Positions 39,211 to 48,894 are shown, counted from the stretch's first letter. The stretch: DNA of 64,000 bases from Acidimicrobiales bacterium (GCA_035546775.1 DASZWD010000040.1:64291-128290); one strand, 5' to 3'. Numbers and translations: made by a program. The notes: generated from the sequence alone by a model not told the origin.

Positions 39211-40682
39211 GATTGGCCGCGTCCCGTCGTAGTGAACGGGGGTTCGTCATCCCGCTGTTGGCGCTGTCCATGGTGGTATTGCTGATCTTCTGCGGCTTCG
39301 CCGTCGACGTTGGCGGCTGGTACGCGCGCGCGGCGAAGATCCAGCGTGCGGCCGATGCGGCTGCGCTGGCCGGCGTCGTCTGGATGCCCGACTTCACCTC
39401 GGCGACCGCGGCCGCCACGACCGCCGCCACCCGCAATGGGTTCACCACCGGCGGCAACATCACAGTGACGGTGAGCGCCGTGCCGGGCAACAGCCATCAG
39501 TTGCGGGTCAGCATCACCGACTCGAAGGTCGACCAGTACTTCTCGAAGCTGGCGATCAACAACGAGTCGATCACCCGCACTTCGGTGGCCGAATACGTGC
39601 TCCCGGTGCCGCTCGGCAGCCCCGACAACACGCTCGGGAACCAGAGCAACTCGGACTCGAAGAATCTCTGGGCGTCGATATCAGGGCCCTACACGGACAA
39701 GAGCAACGGCGACCCGTACTCCACCAAGTGCACCAACGGATCCTCAGGATCGAACTGCTCGCAGACGAACAACGAAGATCGCGACACGGGCTACCTGTAT
39801 TCGATCGACGTGCCCGCTGCCGGAGTCGGACAGAACCTCACGGTCCAGGTATGGGACGCCGGCAACTACGCCCGCGCCAACTACGCCAACGTCGAAGACG
39901 CCGACAACGGCAGCGTCAACACGGAGTTCGAACTGTTCAAGCCGTCGGGCACGCCGCTCGACTCGTCGACCTACACGGACTCGGGTTACAGCCTGAACGG
40001 CAAGTGCACGTCGGGTGCCGGGCGCTGGATCATCGCCGACGGGGCGAGCGAATCCACCTATGAGAACAAGTTCGCCACGCTGTGCACGGTCAACGTGCCG
40101 GTCGCAGGGATCTACCACTTGCAGGTGAAGAGCCGGTCGATTCCCGGCATCAGCGACAGCGGAAACGGCTGGAACCAGTTCTCGCTCAAGGCGACGCTCA
40201 CGGGTACGACGCAGCCCGCCCTCTACGGCTACGGCGACCTGTCGCTGTTCAACAACCTGCAGGGCCAGTCGGGCAACCTGACGGCGACGTTCTATCTCGC
40301 CCGGATCGACCCGCAGTACGCCGGCAAGACGCTGTCGGTGAGCCTCTACGACCCAGGCGACGGCGCCTCGGGCACGTACTACGTGAACATCCTCAAGCCC
40401 GGTGGCGCCACCGTGGGATGCAGTTACGGAATCCGCGGCGCCACGCCGGTTGCCGCCAGCCCGTGCCGCATCCTGACGCGTACGTCGAGCGGCACCAACA
40501 CCTACAACGGCAAGTGGCTCGACATCACGATCGCCGTTCCCACGACCTACACCTGCACGACTGACTGCTGGTGGAAGGTTCTCTACGAGTTCAACGGCGT
40601 CACGCGCGGCAGCTCGCCGAACGACCGCACCGTCTGGACCGCGACCATCACCGGTGACCCGGTGCACCTCGTCAATGCGTAA
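39207..40682 (+). CDS. TadG-like pilus-assembly protein (locus 1)
   Basis: 491 residues. N-terminal helix of TadG type (RRSERGFVIPLLALSMVVLLIFCGFAVDVGGWYARAAKIQRAADAAALAGV), then a long extracytoplasmic region rich in Ser, Thr, Asn and aromatic residues with at least two repeated beta-sandwich-like units (YLYSIDVPAAGVGQNLTVQVWDAG; ATFYLARIDPQYAGKTLSVSLYDPG, each followed by a FELFKPSGT / VNILKPGGA strand). Several paired cysteines suggest disulfides. No VWA MIDAS motif is present here. It overlaps the second TadE by four bases. Confidence 0.85.
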   Translation: MRLAASRRSERGFVIPLLALSMVVLLIFCGFAVDVGGWYARAAKIQRAADAAALAGVVWMPDFTSATAAATTAATRNGFTTGGNITVTVSAVPGNSHQLRVSITDSKVDQYFSKLAINNESITRTSVAEYVLPVPLGSPDNTLGNQSNSDSKNLWASISGPYTDKSNGDPYSTKCTNGSSGSNCSQTNNEDRDTGYLYSIDVPAAGVGQNLTVQVWDAGNYARANYANVEDADNGSVNTEFELFKPSGTPLDSSTYTDSGYSLNGKCTSGAGRWIIADGASESTYENKFATLCTVNVPVAGIYHLQVKSRSIPGISDSGNGWNQFSLKATLTGTTQPALYGYGDLSLFNNLQGQSGNLTATFYLARIDPQYAGKTLSVSLYDPGDGASGTYYVNILKPGGATVGCSYGIRGATPVAASPCRILTRTSSGTNTYNGKWLDITIAVPTTYTCTTDCWWKVLYEFNGVTRGSSPNDRTVWTATITGDPVHLVNA

Positions 40683-40716
40683 TACCCCCGCCGCCGCCGC
40701 CGTTGTGTTGGACATT

Positions 40717-40746
40717 GTTGAGGGTTCTTTTGCCCGAATCCTCAAC
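40717..40746 (+). promoter_or_regulatory. 11-bp hairpin between tadG and cpaB
   Basis: GTTGAGGGTTC (40717-40727) pairs with GAATCCTCAAC (40736-40746), including one G-T wobble, around an eight-base loop. It lies in the only sizable gap (108 bases) of the operon, so partial termination or a processing site that sets lower cpaB-tadC expression is possible. Confidence 0.45.
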
Positions 40747-40790
40747 GCTGTGCGCTTCGTGCCGATGGTGACTTTGGAAGGAGCCTACTA

Positions 40791-41534
40791 ATGCGCCCGA
40801 GTCGAACTGTCATTGTTATTGCTGCTGTTGTCGCTGCGGTCCTCACCGCGGTCGGCGCGAACGCCTTCTTGTCCGGGTCTGACGCCCGGGCGTACAAGGG
40901 CGCCACGCTGGTCAAGGTCTACAAGGTCGCGAAGGACATCCCGAAGGGGTATTCCGGCGACGACGCCATTCACGCCGAGAGCGTGAAGGCCGACACCATC
41001 CCGCAGGAGTACCGTCCCGGCACCGCACTGACGGACATCAATGCCCTGCGCGGCAAGGTCGCCCTGACCAACCTGTCGGCCAACCAGGTGCTCGTCGACG
41101 GCATGTTCGTCGACCCGCGCGTGGCCCAGGTGACCGCCGCTCAGCGCGTCCCGAGCGGCCAGGTGGCCGTGACCGTGAGCATGGACCAGGTCCACGAAGT
41201 CGCAGGACTGCTCGTCCCCGGCGACAAGGTGAACATCATGGTCAACGTCGACGGCGCCGAGCACACGCTCTTCCAGAACGTGTCCATCCTCTACATCGGC
41301 ACCACGGCTGCGCCGCAGGCCGGTGACACCACGGCCGTCACCGCCCCAGCGGCCGGTGGCAACCTGATCACCTTCGCCGTGCCTCAAGAAGCCGCCCAGC
41401 GCATCGCCTTTGCTGCGGAGCAGGCCGGCGGCCTTTACCTCACTCTCGTACCGCCTGACTACAAGTCCGGCGACATCCCGGCGGTCAACACCGGCAACCT
41501 GTTCAACACAACGCAGACGCCGTACGGACCGTAA
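40791..41534 (+). CDS. cpaB: CpaB/RcpC-like Flp pilus protein (locus 1)
   Basis: 247 residues. One N-terminal transmembrane helix (VIVIAAVVAAVLTAVGANAFL), a SAF-like domain (LVKVYKVAKDIPKGYSGDDAIHA, LRGKVALTNLSANQVLVDGMF) and the RcpC domain (VAVTVSMDQVHEVAGLLVPGDKVNIMVNV). In Gram-negatives CpaB works with the outer-membrane secretin; no secretin is present here, as expected in monoderms. GGAAGGAG precedes the ATG. Confidence 0.9.
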   Translation: MRPSRTVIVIAAVVAAVLTAVGANAFLSGSDARAYKGATLVKVYKVAKDIPKGYSGDDAIHAESVKADTIPQEYRPGTALTDINALRGKVALTNLSANQVLVDGMFVDPRVAQVTAAQRVPSGQVAVTVSMDQVHEVAGLLVPGDKVNIMVNVDGAEHTLFQNVSILYIGTTAAPQAGDTTAVTAPAAGGNLITFAVPQEAAQRIAFAAEQAGGLYLTLVPPDYKSGDIPAVNTGNLFNTTQTPYGP

Positions 41535-41536
41535 CC

Positions 41537-42712
41537 ATGTTCGGACGACGTGAACGTTCGGGTGCAGCGGGAACGCTGGACTCGAACGCGACCCAAGTTG
41601 TGGTTGTCGAGGAGGAGCCCCTCGTCGTCGAACGCGTTGCCCGGCTGTTTCCCCAGTTGGATGTCAAGCGAGTCGGCCATGTCGACGACGCCATCAAGAC
41701 CGCCAAGCAGCCCACGGTTGTGGTCGTCGGTCCCGACAGTGCCAGTGCTGAAACGCTCGAGCGCATCGACACACTGCGTACCGCCGAGGTGTCCGGTCTC
41801 GTCACGGTTCTGCTCGTGGTCGAGTCGATGTCGACGACGATCCTGCGCCAGGCCATGCGCGCCGGCGTCAGCGACGTGCTGCCGGCGTCGTGCAAGGACC
41901 CGGAACTCGCCGACCTCGTCCGGTCCGGCATGGAGCGCGTCGAGCACGTGGCCATGGGCGAGGGGAGCCACCGCGGCCGTGTCGTGGCCGTGTTCTCGCC
42001 CAAGGGCGGCGCTGGTACGACCACCATCGCGGTGAACTTCGCGATTGCGGCCTCCCACGGCGGGGCGTCGACGCCGATCCTCGTCGATGCCGACCTGCCC
42101 TTTGGCGACGTGGCGATCACCCTCGGGCTCGACCCGAGCCACAGCCTGGCCGACGCCACCGGCGCTGACATCGACCAACCGCGTCTCAAGGGCCTGCTCA
42201 CGACCGAGAGCGTGAGCGGACTGCGGACGCTGCTGGCGCCCGCGGATCCCGCCCGCGCCGAAGTGATCACTTCGGCCGACGTCATCCGCACGCTCGAGTT
42301 GTGCCGCCAGATCGCCCCGCTCGTCGTGGTCGACACGTCCTCGGCGTTTGACGAAGTGACGCTGTCGATCCTCGACCAGGCCGACGACGTCGTCGTCGTC
42401 GCCGCGCCCGACGTCACCACCGTCAAGAACGCCAAAGTCGCCCTCGACACGTTGCACCGGCTCGGTGTCGGCCAAGCGCACACGTACCTCGTCCTCAACC
42501 GGGTGCAGCCCAAGCCGTTGATTCCCGTAGCCGACGTCGAGCGCGTGCTCGGCCTCAAAGCCCACGTGATCCCCGAGGACGATGCCGTCCCCGAAGCGGC
42601 CCACGCCGGCCGTCCGCTTGTGCGCGACCCCAAGTCGAAGGCCGCCAAGGCGATCGCCGCCTTGGCGGCGCAGTTCGAAGATCTCTCAACACCCGTGCCT
42701 TCCTCGCGTTAA
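41537..42712 (+). CDS. cpaE: CpaE/TadZ-like pilus localisation ATPase (locus 1)
   Basis: 391 residues. An N-terminal degenerate receiver-like domain (VVVVEEEPLVVERVARLFPQ) is followed by a ParA/MinD-type P-loop with the deviant Walker A SPKGGAGTTT, switch I LVDADLPFGDVAITLGL and VVVDTSSAFDE. In Tad systems TadZ/CpaE places the machinery at a cell site. Two bases separate it from cpaB. Confidence 0.92.
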   Translation: MFGRRERSGAAGTLDSNATQVVVVEEEPLVVERVARLFPQLDVKRVGHVDDAIKTAKQPTVVVVGPDSASAETLERIDTLRTAEVSGLVTVLLVVESMSTTILRQAMRAGVSDVLPASCKDPELADLVRSGMERVEHVAMGEGSHRGRVVAVFSPKGGAGTTTIAVNFAIAASHGGASTPILVDADLPFGDVAITLGLDPSHSLADATGADIDQPRLKGLLTTESVSGLRTLLAPADPARAEVITSADVIRTLELCRQIAPLVVVDTSSAFDEVTLSILDQADDVVVVAAPDVTTVKNAKVALDTLHRLGVGQAHTYLVLNRVQPKPLIPVADVERVLGLKAHVIPEDDAVPEAAHAGRPLVRDPKSKAAKAIAALAAQFEDLSTPVPSSR

Positions 42713-42731
42713 GGACAGATAGGAGCCCACC

Positions 42732-44114
42732 ATGTCCCTCGCCCAACGTCTTCAAGTCGTCACCAACCCGGGTGACAAAGCGCGTGACCCCGCGCTGGAG
42801 AATCTGCGTCAGCGCATCCACCGCCAGCTCATCGAAGAGCTCGGTCCCGTGTTGTCGGACCGCGACGTCGAAGCCGCCGATCTGCGCAAGCGGGTGCTCG
42901 ACTCGCTGTCGACAGCCATCGACGCCGAGAAGGCGGCCATTTCCGCTGCCGATCGCGCCTCTCTCATCACCGAGGTCGCCGACGACATCATCGGCTACGG
43001 CCCCATCACCAAGTTCCTCGAGGACGAGACGGTGACTGAAGTCATGGTCAACGGCCCCGACCAGGTGTACATCGAACAGCACGGCAAACTCACGCGAGTC
43101 GCGTCCGGCTTCAGCGACGAAGGCCACGTTCGGCGCGTGATCGACAAGATCGTGGTGCAGGTTGGCCGTCGCGTCGACGAGTCGACCCCCATGGTCGACG
43201 CCCGTCTCCCCGACGGCTCCCGCGTCAACGCCGTCATCCACCCGCTGGCGATCGAGGGGCCGTTCCTCACCATTCGTAAGTTCGCCAAGGACCCGTTCCA
43301 GGTCGAGGATCTCATCAACTTCGGCACACTGTGCCCCGAAGTCGTTCCGCTCCTCGAAGCGTGTGTGAAGGGCAAGCTCAACATCGTCGTTTCCGGCGGT
43401 ACCGGTACCGGTAAGACGACGCTGTTGAACGTGTTGTCGGGCTTCATTCCCGGCAACGAGCGCGTGGTGACGATCGAAGACGCCAAAGAACTCCAGATGC
43501 ATCAGGACCACGTCCTGTCGATGGAAGCCCGCCCGCAGAACATCGAAGGCCGCGGTGAGGTCACGATCCGGGATCTCGTCAAGAACTCACTGCGTATGCG
43601 CCCCGACCGCATCGTCGTCGGTGAGTGCCGGTCGGGCGAAGCCCTCGACATGCTCCAGGCGATGAACACTGGTCACGACGGATCGTTGACGACGGTCCAC
43701 TCCAACTCGCCCCGAGACACCCTCAGCCGCATCGAGACGATGGTGATGATGGCCGGCTTCGACCTGCCGATCAAGGCGATCCGCGAGCAGATGGCGTCGG
43801 CCCTCGACCTCATCGTGCACGCCACCCGCCTGCGCGACGGTTCACGTCGCGTCACCCACATCACGGAAGTGCAGGGCATGGAGGGAGACCTCATCACGCT
43901 CCAAGACGTGTTCCTCTTCGACTACAACGCCGGCGTCGACGAGAGCGGCCGCTTCCTCGGCACGCTCCAGTCGACGGGCAACCGGCCGAAGTTCATGGAG
44001 AAGTTGGCCCACTACGGCATCAAGGTCCCGACGTCCGTCTTCCTCGGAGACGGTGCGCACGGGGCAGCACATTCCGAAGCCGCCCGCACGCGCACCACGC
44101 TGAGGCGTCGGTGA
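42732..44114 (+). CDS. cpaF: CpaF/TadA secretion ATPase (locus 1)
   Basis: 460 residues, hexameric motor for pilus extension and perhaps retraction. Walker [15 protein letters not shown] (Lys228), Asp box [10 protein letters not shown], Walker [31 protein letters not shown] and the His box [13 protein letters not shown]-terminal domain helical. An AGGAG site precedes ATG 42732. Its end is basic and its TGA overlaps the next GTG. Confidence 0.95.
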   Translation: MSLAQRLQVVTNPGDKARDPALENLRQRIHRQLIEELGPVLSDRDVEAADLRKRVLDSLSTAIDAEKAAISAADRASLITEVADDIIGYGPITKFLEDETVTEVMVNGPDQVYIEQHGKLTRVASGFSDEGHVRRVIDKIVVQVGRRVDESTPMVDARLPDGSRVNAVIHPLAIEGPFLTIRKFAKDPFQVEDLINFGTLCPEVVPLLEACVKGKLNIVVSGGTGTGKTTLLNVLSGFIPGNERVVTIEDAKELQMHQDHVLSMEARPQNIEGRGEVTIRDLVKNSLRMRPDRIVVGECRSGEALDMLQAMNTGHDGSLTTVHSNSPRDTLSRIETMVMMAGFDLPIKAIREQMASALDLIVHATRLRDGSRRVTHITEVQGMEGDLITLQDVFLFDYNAGVDESGRFLGTLQSTGNRPKFMEKLAHYGIKVPTSVFLGDGAHGAAHSEAARTRTTLRRR

Positions 44115-46036
44115 CGGCGGCGCGGCGGTCCGCGCGGGCCGTACTTGGACTGGGCCTCGGGCTCCTGGTCCTGTTCAGTGCCGCGCCCGCGCGGGCCGCC
44201 AATACTTCCAGCCTTGCCGTGCGTCAGCTCGACACAACGGGCTGGCCCAACGTCCGGATGACTGTCCAATACGCCGGCACCGAGAAGCCGGCGCTCACCG
44301 ACTTCACCGTGCGCAACAACGGCGCCATCGTCAACGGCGTGCGCGTACGCCCGCTGTCGGAGACGCAGACGCCGATCGGCGTCGTCCTCGTGATCGACAC
44401 GTCCGGATCCATGCGCCAGCAGGGCCGCATCGAGGCCGCCAAGGCGGCGGCGGACACGTTCGTTGCCGGACGCGGTCCGACCGAGAAGATCGCCGTCGTG
44501 GCCTTCTCCGACCAGCCGCTGGTCGTACATCCATTCTCCGCTGACAACGGCGCGGCTGCCGCGGTCGACGGCCTCCAGCCGTCCGGCGGGACCGCTCTGT
44601 GGGACGCGGTGCGCCTCGCGTCAGGCCTGTTCAGTGCGGAGCCAGATGTCCAACCGAACATCGTGGTTCTGTCCGACGGCGCCGACTCGGCCTCCACTGC
44701 CACCGAAGCCGACGCCGCCAGCGCGGCCCTCGGTGCTCACGCCGTCGTCCACACCATCGCCTTCGGCACGGCGGGGCTCGACACGGCGGGCCTCGAGTCG
44801 CTGGCGCACGCCACCGGCGGCCAGTCAATGGTCACGACGACGAGCGCCGGGGTCTCCGACCTGTTCGCCGCCGTTCGCCGCAGCCTCGACGAGCAGTTCG
44901 AACTGTCCTGGAAGGCGACCGACAACGCCCCGCTGAATCTCGACGTGTCGGTGCGCGACGCCGCCACGACCGCTCGGGGCAACCCTGGTGCGGTCAGCCA
45001 AGCCGACAACACGGCGCCGCAGATCGTGAAGGCACCGAGCGGGTTCAAGCACTTCGCCCAGACAACGGGCCGGCCGCTGGCCATCCTATTCGCCGCGGCC
45101 TTTGGGGCCATGGCCGTCATCGGCATTGCCCTCTACGGCAAGAGCAATGGTGCGCTTGGTTCCCGCCTCCGGGCCTACGAGTCCGACGCGCGCCCCGAGA
45201 AGTCCGCGGACGAGGAGTCGGGCGTCAACCTCGCAACCTCTGCGTTCGCCCGCAACGCCATCGACGCGGCCACCGCCGCGATGGAGGGCCGCGGGATCCT
45301 CGAGTGGGTCGAGAAGAAGCTCGACGCCGCTCGGCTCCCGATCCGCGCCGCGGAAGCGTCCTTCTTCACCCTCGCCTTCGCCTGTCTCCTCAGCGTGCTC
45401 GCATTCGTGCTCGGTGGGTTCTTTTCCGCGCTGCTCGCTTTCGCCGCTGGCATCGGCGTCCCGATCGCCGTCGTGACCCTTCTGGGGTGGAACCGCAAGC
45501 GCAAGTTCCTCAAGCAGATGCCGGCAATGCTTCAGCTGTTGGCGAGCTCGCTGCGCGCCGGTTACGCCCTGTTGCAGGGGTGCGAGGCTGTCGCCCGGGA
45601 GATGGAGGATCCGATGGGCGCCGAGTTGCGCCGGGTGCTTGCCGAAGCCCGTCTCGGCCGCTCGCTCGACGACGCCCTCGACGAGATGGCGGTGCGGATG
45701 GACAGCGAGGACTTCTCGTGGGTCGTCATGGCGATTTCGATCCAGCGCAACGTCGGCGGCAACCTCGCGGAGCTGCTGGACACGGTGGCCGACACCATGC
45801 AGGCCCGCACCCGGCTGCGCCGCGAGGTGAAGGCGCTGACGGCTGAAGGCCGCATGTCGGCGATCATCCTCGTCATCATGCCGCCGGCCCTCATGCTCGC
45901 CATGAGGGTGCTATCGCCCGGCTACCTCGACCCGTTGTTCGGCGAAACCGTCGGCAAGATCATGCTCGGCATCGGTGCGTCGCTCATGGTCGCCGGGTGG
46001 TTCTGGATGCAGAAGATGATCAAGGTGGACGTCTGA
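44111..46036 (+). CDS. VWA-TadB fusion protein (locus 1)
   Basis: 641 residues, about twice a normal TadB. From GTG 44111: signal peptide (VLGLGLGLLVLFSAAPARA), a beta domain, a von Willebrand A domain with a complete MIDAS (DTSGS at 96-100, GGTALWDAV, VLSDGAD; residues about 88-270), a beta linker, a transmembrane helix (LAILFAAAFGAMAVIGIALYG), then the T2SSF/TadB part (two further helix groups, LQLLASSLRAGYALLQGCEAVA, NVGGNLAELLDTVADTM, LTAEGRMSAIILVIMPP). So an extracytoplasmic metal-dependent adhesion fold is covalently joined to the pilus platform. TadB of locus 2 lacks it. Confidence 0.92.
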   Translation: MTAARRSARAVLGLGLGLLVLFSAAPARAANTSSLAVRQLDTTGWPNVRMTVQYAGTEKPALTDFTVRNNGAIVNGVRVRPLSETQTPIGVVLVIDTSGSMRQQGRIEAAKAAADTFVAGRGPTEKIAVVAFSDQPLVVHPFSADNGAAAAVDGLQPSGGTALWDAVRLASGLFSAEPDVQPNIVVLSDGADSASTATEADAASAALGAHAVVHTIAFGTAGLDTAGLESLAHATGGQSMVTTTSAGVSDLFAAVRRSLDEQFELSWKATDNAPLNLDVSVRDAATTARGNPGAVSQADNTAPQIVKAPSGFKHFAQTTGRPLAILFAAAFGAMAVIGIALYGKSNGALGSRLRAYESDARPEKSADEESGVNLATSAFARNAIDAATAAMEGRGILEWVEKKLDAARLPIRAAEASFFTLAFACLLSVLAFVLGGFFSALLAFAAGIGVPIAVVTLLGWNRKRKFLKQMPAMLQLLASSLRAGYALLQGCEAVAREMEDPMGAELRRVLAEARLGRSLDDALDEMAVRMDSEDFSWVVMAISIQRNVGGNLAELLDTVADTMQARTRLRREVKALTAEGRMSAIILVIMPPALMLAMRVLSPGYLDPLFGETVGKIMLGIGASLMVAGWFWMQKMIKVDV

Positions 46037-46953
46037 TGACCGCATTCGTCATTTCTCTCATGTTCGCCGGCGTTGCCGGCGTTCTTGCCTGGCAGGTGCT
46101 CACGGCCCTGTCGGAGCATCAGGCGCGGGAAGATGCGCTGCTGCGAGCCGTCGGCGGAGAGGAAATCGTCGACGAGCGCCAGATCACCCTGGCCGAAAGC
46201 CGGACGAACCGCCTTCTCGTACCGATTCTCAGCGGTCTCACGGAGGCCGGCCGCAAGATCACGCCCGTCGGATTCCGTGAGAAGGCGGCCAAGCAGTTGC
46301 GCGCCGCTGGACGCGGCTCCGACGACGACCTCGACCGCTACCTCGCCATGCGCACCCTCGGCCTGTGCGCCATCCCGGTCACGACGTTGCTGGCGTTCAA
46401 GTTCCTCGGGTTCAACCCCAAGGGCCTGGCGATCGCCGTCTTGCTCGGCGTCGTGCTCGGCGTCCTGCCCGCCACCCGGGTCAGTCAGGCTGCGGCCAAG
46501 CGCCAGAAGGCGATCGGCCGGCAGCTGCCCGACGTGCTCGACCTCCTCGTCATCTCCATCGAGGCCGGCCTCGGCTTCGAGCAGGCGCTCGAGCGCACCA
46601 TCGACGCCGTTCCCGGCCCGCTGAGTGACGAGTTCTCGCTCATGCTCGGCGAGGTGCGCGCCGGTGCCACGCGTGCCGACGCTCTGCGTGAGCTGTCCGA
46701 GCGCGTGGACGAGGAGGACCTTCGCCGATTCGTTCTCGCGGTGCTCCAGGCGGACAAGTTCGGCGTGTCGATCGGTCGCATGCTGCGCAACCAGGCTGAC
46801 GAGGTGCGCACCGCCCGTCGTCAGAAGGCGCAGGAGCAGGCGCAGAAGGCCCCGGTGAAAATGCTGATTCCCATGGTCTTCTGCATTTTCCCGTCTATCT
46901 TCATCGTCATTATCGGTCCCGCAATCCTGAACGTCGCGCACAACTTCAAATGA
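46036..46953 (+). CDS. tadC: TadC-like pilus platform protein (locus 1)
   Basis: 305 residues, T2SSF family. One N-terminal helix, two in the middle (LGLCAIPVTTLLAFKFLGF, GLAIAVLLGVVLGVLPATRV) and one at the end (MLIPMVFCIFPSIFIVIIGPAIL) flank the cytoplasmic T2SSF helical region (QLPDVLDLLVISIEAGLGFEQALERT, FVLAVLQADKFGVSIGRMLRNQA). It pairs with TadB in the inner-membrane platform. ATGA overlaps on both sides. Confidence 0.93.
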   Translation: MTAFVISLMFAGVAGVLAWQVLTALSEHQAREDALLRAVGGEEIVDERQITLAESRTNRLLVPILSGLTEAGRKITPVGFREKAAKQLRAAGRGSDDDLDRYLAMRTLGLCAIPVTTLLAFKFLGFNPKGLAIAVLLGVVLGVLPATRVSQAAAKRQKAIGRQLPDVLDLLVISIEAGLGFEQALERTIDAVPGPLSDEFSLMLGEVRAGATRADALRELSERVDEEDLRRFVLAVLQADKFGVSIGRMLRNQADEVRTARRQKAQEQAQKAPVKMLIPMVFCIFPSIFIVIIGPAILNVAHNFK

Positions 46954-48365
46954 GCGAGCGGGGGCGCGCCCGCTTCTCGATCTCGGCTGACGCTCTTGTC
47001 GTCGCGATCTTTGCGCTGCTCGGCCTGCGCGTCGGGCTGAACCAGCTGAGCGACAACTCGGGTTTCACGCATCTGGCGACTGGCATCGCCATGACCAAGC
47101 ACGGCCTGCTGCCGGCCATCCCGCGGGTCGACCCGTACACGTTCACGGCGCACGGCAAGGCGTGGGTGGTGCAGAGCTGGCTGGCGGAGGCGGGCGTCGG
47201 CTGGGCGTACCGGCTCGGCGGCCAGCACGCCGTCACGCTGCTCAGCGGCGTGACGATGGCTGCGTGCGGGGCGTTGCTGGCGGTGCTGGCGCGCACGCCT
47301 CGCCCACTGCGCACTGCGGCGGCCGTCGCTCCGGCGGTCCTCATCACGGTGGGGCAGTGGACGGGGCGGCCGCTGTTGGTCGGGCTGCTGGCGTTCGGCT
47401 TCACCATTCTCGTCGTCGAGCGGCGCTGGTCGCCGTGGTGGCTCGTGCCGACCGCGTGGATCTGGGTCAACAGCCACGGTTCGTTCCCGTTGGGTGCGGC
47501 CTGGCTTGGCCTGGTCGTAATCGGCGCCTGGATCGACCGCCGGCCGGCGCCGCTGCGCTACGCCGTGACGTTCGCCGGCGCGCTCGCGCTCAGCGCCGTC
47601 AACCCGCTCGGGCCGCGTCTGCTGGTGTTCCCGCTGACGGCGATCACCAAGCGCGAGGCGTTTTCGCACGTGATCGAGTGGCGGAGTCCCGACTTCCACA
47701 CCGGCGCCGGGGTGCTGGCGCTCGTCGGCATCGTCGCGTCGCTGGCGATCATCGGTGGACGCGGGCGGTTGACGTGGCGCGACGCGTTGCCGGTGGCGGC
47801 GTTCATCGGCCTGTCGCTGACCGCGTCGCGCAATCTGGCGCCGCTGGGCTACGTCGTGGCCCCGGTGCTCGGCCGCGCGCTCGACGTGGGGGAGTCCGAC
47901 GCCGAGCGCGCGCCACTATCGCCGTCGTTCGTGCGCCTAGCGACGGTGTTCGTCGTGCTCGTGGGTCTCATATTTGCCCTCGGGTCGCTCCAGCGCCCGC
48001 TCGTCGACGCCTCGACGTATCCCGTCGCCCAGGTCCGCTGGCTCGAGCGGCATCACCGGTTCGCGGCCCCGCACCGCGTGGCGGAGGAGGACACCGTCGG
48101 CAACTACATCGAACTGCGCCACGGTGCGAGGGGAGACGTGTTCGTCGACGACCGCGTCGACCTCTTTCCGCTGTCGCTGGTGCGCGACGAACTCGGCATG
48201 GTCGACGGCACCGATCGTGGCCTGCGGGCAATCGACCGTTGGGACATCGACACCGTTCTTTGGCGAAGTGACTCGGTGTTCGTGCAGCGGCTTACGTCGA
48301 CCGGCCGATGGGATACGGCCGTTCGGCGAGGGGGCTTCGTGGTGCTCACCCGCCGAACTGACTAG
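46950..48365 (+). CDS. GT-C-like polytopic membrane protein in Tad operon
   Basis: 471 residues. About ten transmembrane segments and a C-terminal soluble part (from about residue 360). The first extracytoplasmic loop has the pattern of GT-C lipid-linked glycosyltransferases: SGFTHLATGIAMTKHGLLPAIPRVDPYTFTAHGKAWVVQSWLAEAG, in which the loop His and Asp of such enzymes are present. It is translationally coupled (ATGA) to tadC and stands directly before the pilin genes, so pilin or surface glycosylation is an attractive inference. No activity is proven. Confidence 0.75.
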   Translation: MSERGRARFSISADALVVAIFALLGLRVGLNQLSDNSGFTHLATGIAMTKHGLLPAIPRVDPYTFTAHGKAWVVQSWLAEAGVGWAYRLGGQHAVTLLSGVTMAACGALLAVLARTPRPLRTAAAVAPAVLITVGQWTGRPLLVGLLAFGFTILVVERRWSPWWLVPTAWIWVNSHGSFPLGAAWLGLVVIGAWIDRRPAPLRYAVTFAGALALSAVNPLGPRLLVFPLTAITKREAFSHVIEWRSPDFHTGAGVLALVGIVASLAIIGGRGRLTWRDALPVAAFIGLSLTASRNLAPLGYVVAPVLGRALDVGESDAERAPLSPSFVRLATVFVVLVGLIFALGSLQRPLVDASTYPVAQVRWLERHHRFAAPHRVAEEDTVGNYIELRHGARGDVFVDDRVDLFPLSLVRDELGMVDGTDRGLRAIDRWDIDTVLWRSDSVFVQRLTSTGRWDTAVRRGGFVVLTRRTD

Positions 48366-48480
48366 TCCCGGTCTGCCGCAGATGACGCGATCGGGCCATG
48401 GAATCCCAATGGGGCAACTCCGATAGGTCAACAGCCGCACCCAATCGAGCGGCCGATCGAATAAGGAGCGACCCCTTCAA

Positions 48481-48678
48481 ATGGAACTCATCAACTACTT
48501 CAACACGTGGATTGCCAGCTTCGTGCGTGCCCGCTTCGGTAAGACCGAGCGCGGTGCGTCGTTGGTGGAATACGTCCTGCTTGTCTCGCTGATCGCGGTT
48601 GTCTGCATCGCAGCCATCTCGTTCCTCGGCAGCAACGCCAAGAGCAAGTTCTCGAGCGTTGGCTCGAGCCTCGGCTAA
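48481..48678 (+). CDS. flp: Flp-family pilin 1
   Basis: 65 residues. Class III leader of 25 residues ending RGAS, then Glu at mature position 5 and Tyr at 6 (ASLVEYVLLVSLIAVVCIAAISFLG), so cleavage is expected between Gly25 and Ala26, leaving a 40-residue pilin. A Shine-Dalgarno AAGGAG is 14 bases before the ATG. A single Cys sits in the hydrophobic helix. The prepilin peptidase (TadV/CpaA) is not in the window. Confidence 0.95.
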   Translation: MELINYFNTWIASFVRARFGKTERGASLVEYVLLVSLIAVVCIAAISFLGSNAKSKFSSVGSSLG

Positions 48679-48696
48679 CTCAGGACCACAAAGAAC

Positions 48697-48894
48697 GTGG
48701 AACTGATCAGCTACTTCAACACGTGGGTCGCCAGCTTCGTGCGTGCCCGTTTCGGCCGCACGGAGCGAGGCGCCTCGCTCGTGGAGTACGTGCTGCTCGT
48801 CTCGCTTATCGGCGTGGTGTGCATCGCGGCGATCAGCTTCCTAGGGAGCAACGCCAAGAACAAGTTCTCCAGCGTCGGCTCTTCCCTCGGCTAA
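48697..48894 (+). CDS. flp: Flp-family pilin 2
   Basis: 65 residues from GTG; differs from pilin 1 at only a handful of sites (for example Ala to Gly in the mid-helix and AKSK to AKNK near the end). Leader and cleavage motif RGASLVEY identical. The gap from pilin 1 is 18 bases. Confidence 0.95.
   Translation: MELISYFNTWVASFVRARFGRTERGASLVEYVLLVSLIGVVCIAAISFLGSNAKNKFSSVGSSLG

Noticed and set aside
43625-44110. Upstream extension of the VWA-TadB frame
   Set aside because: Lies over CpaF coding sequence and reads as Arg/His-rich; GTG 44111 begins a clean signal peptide.
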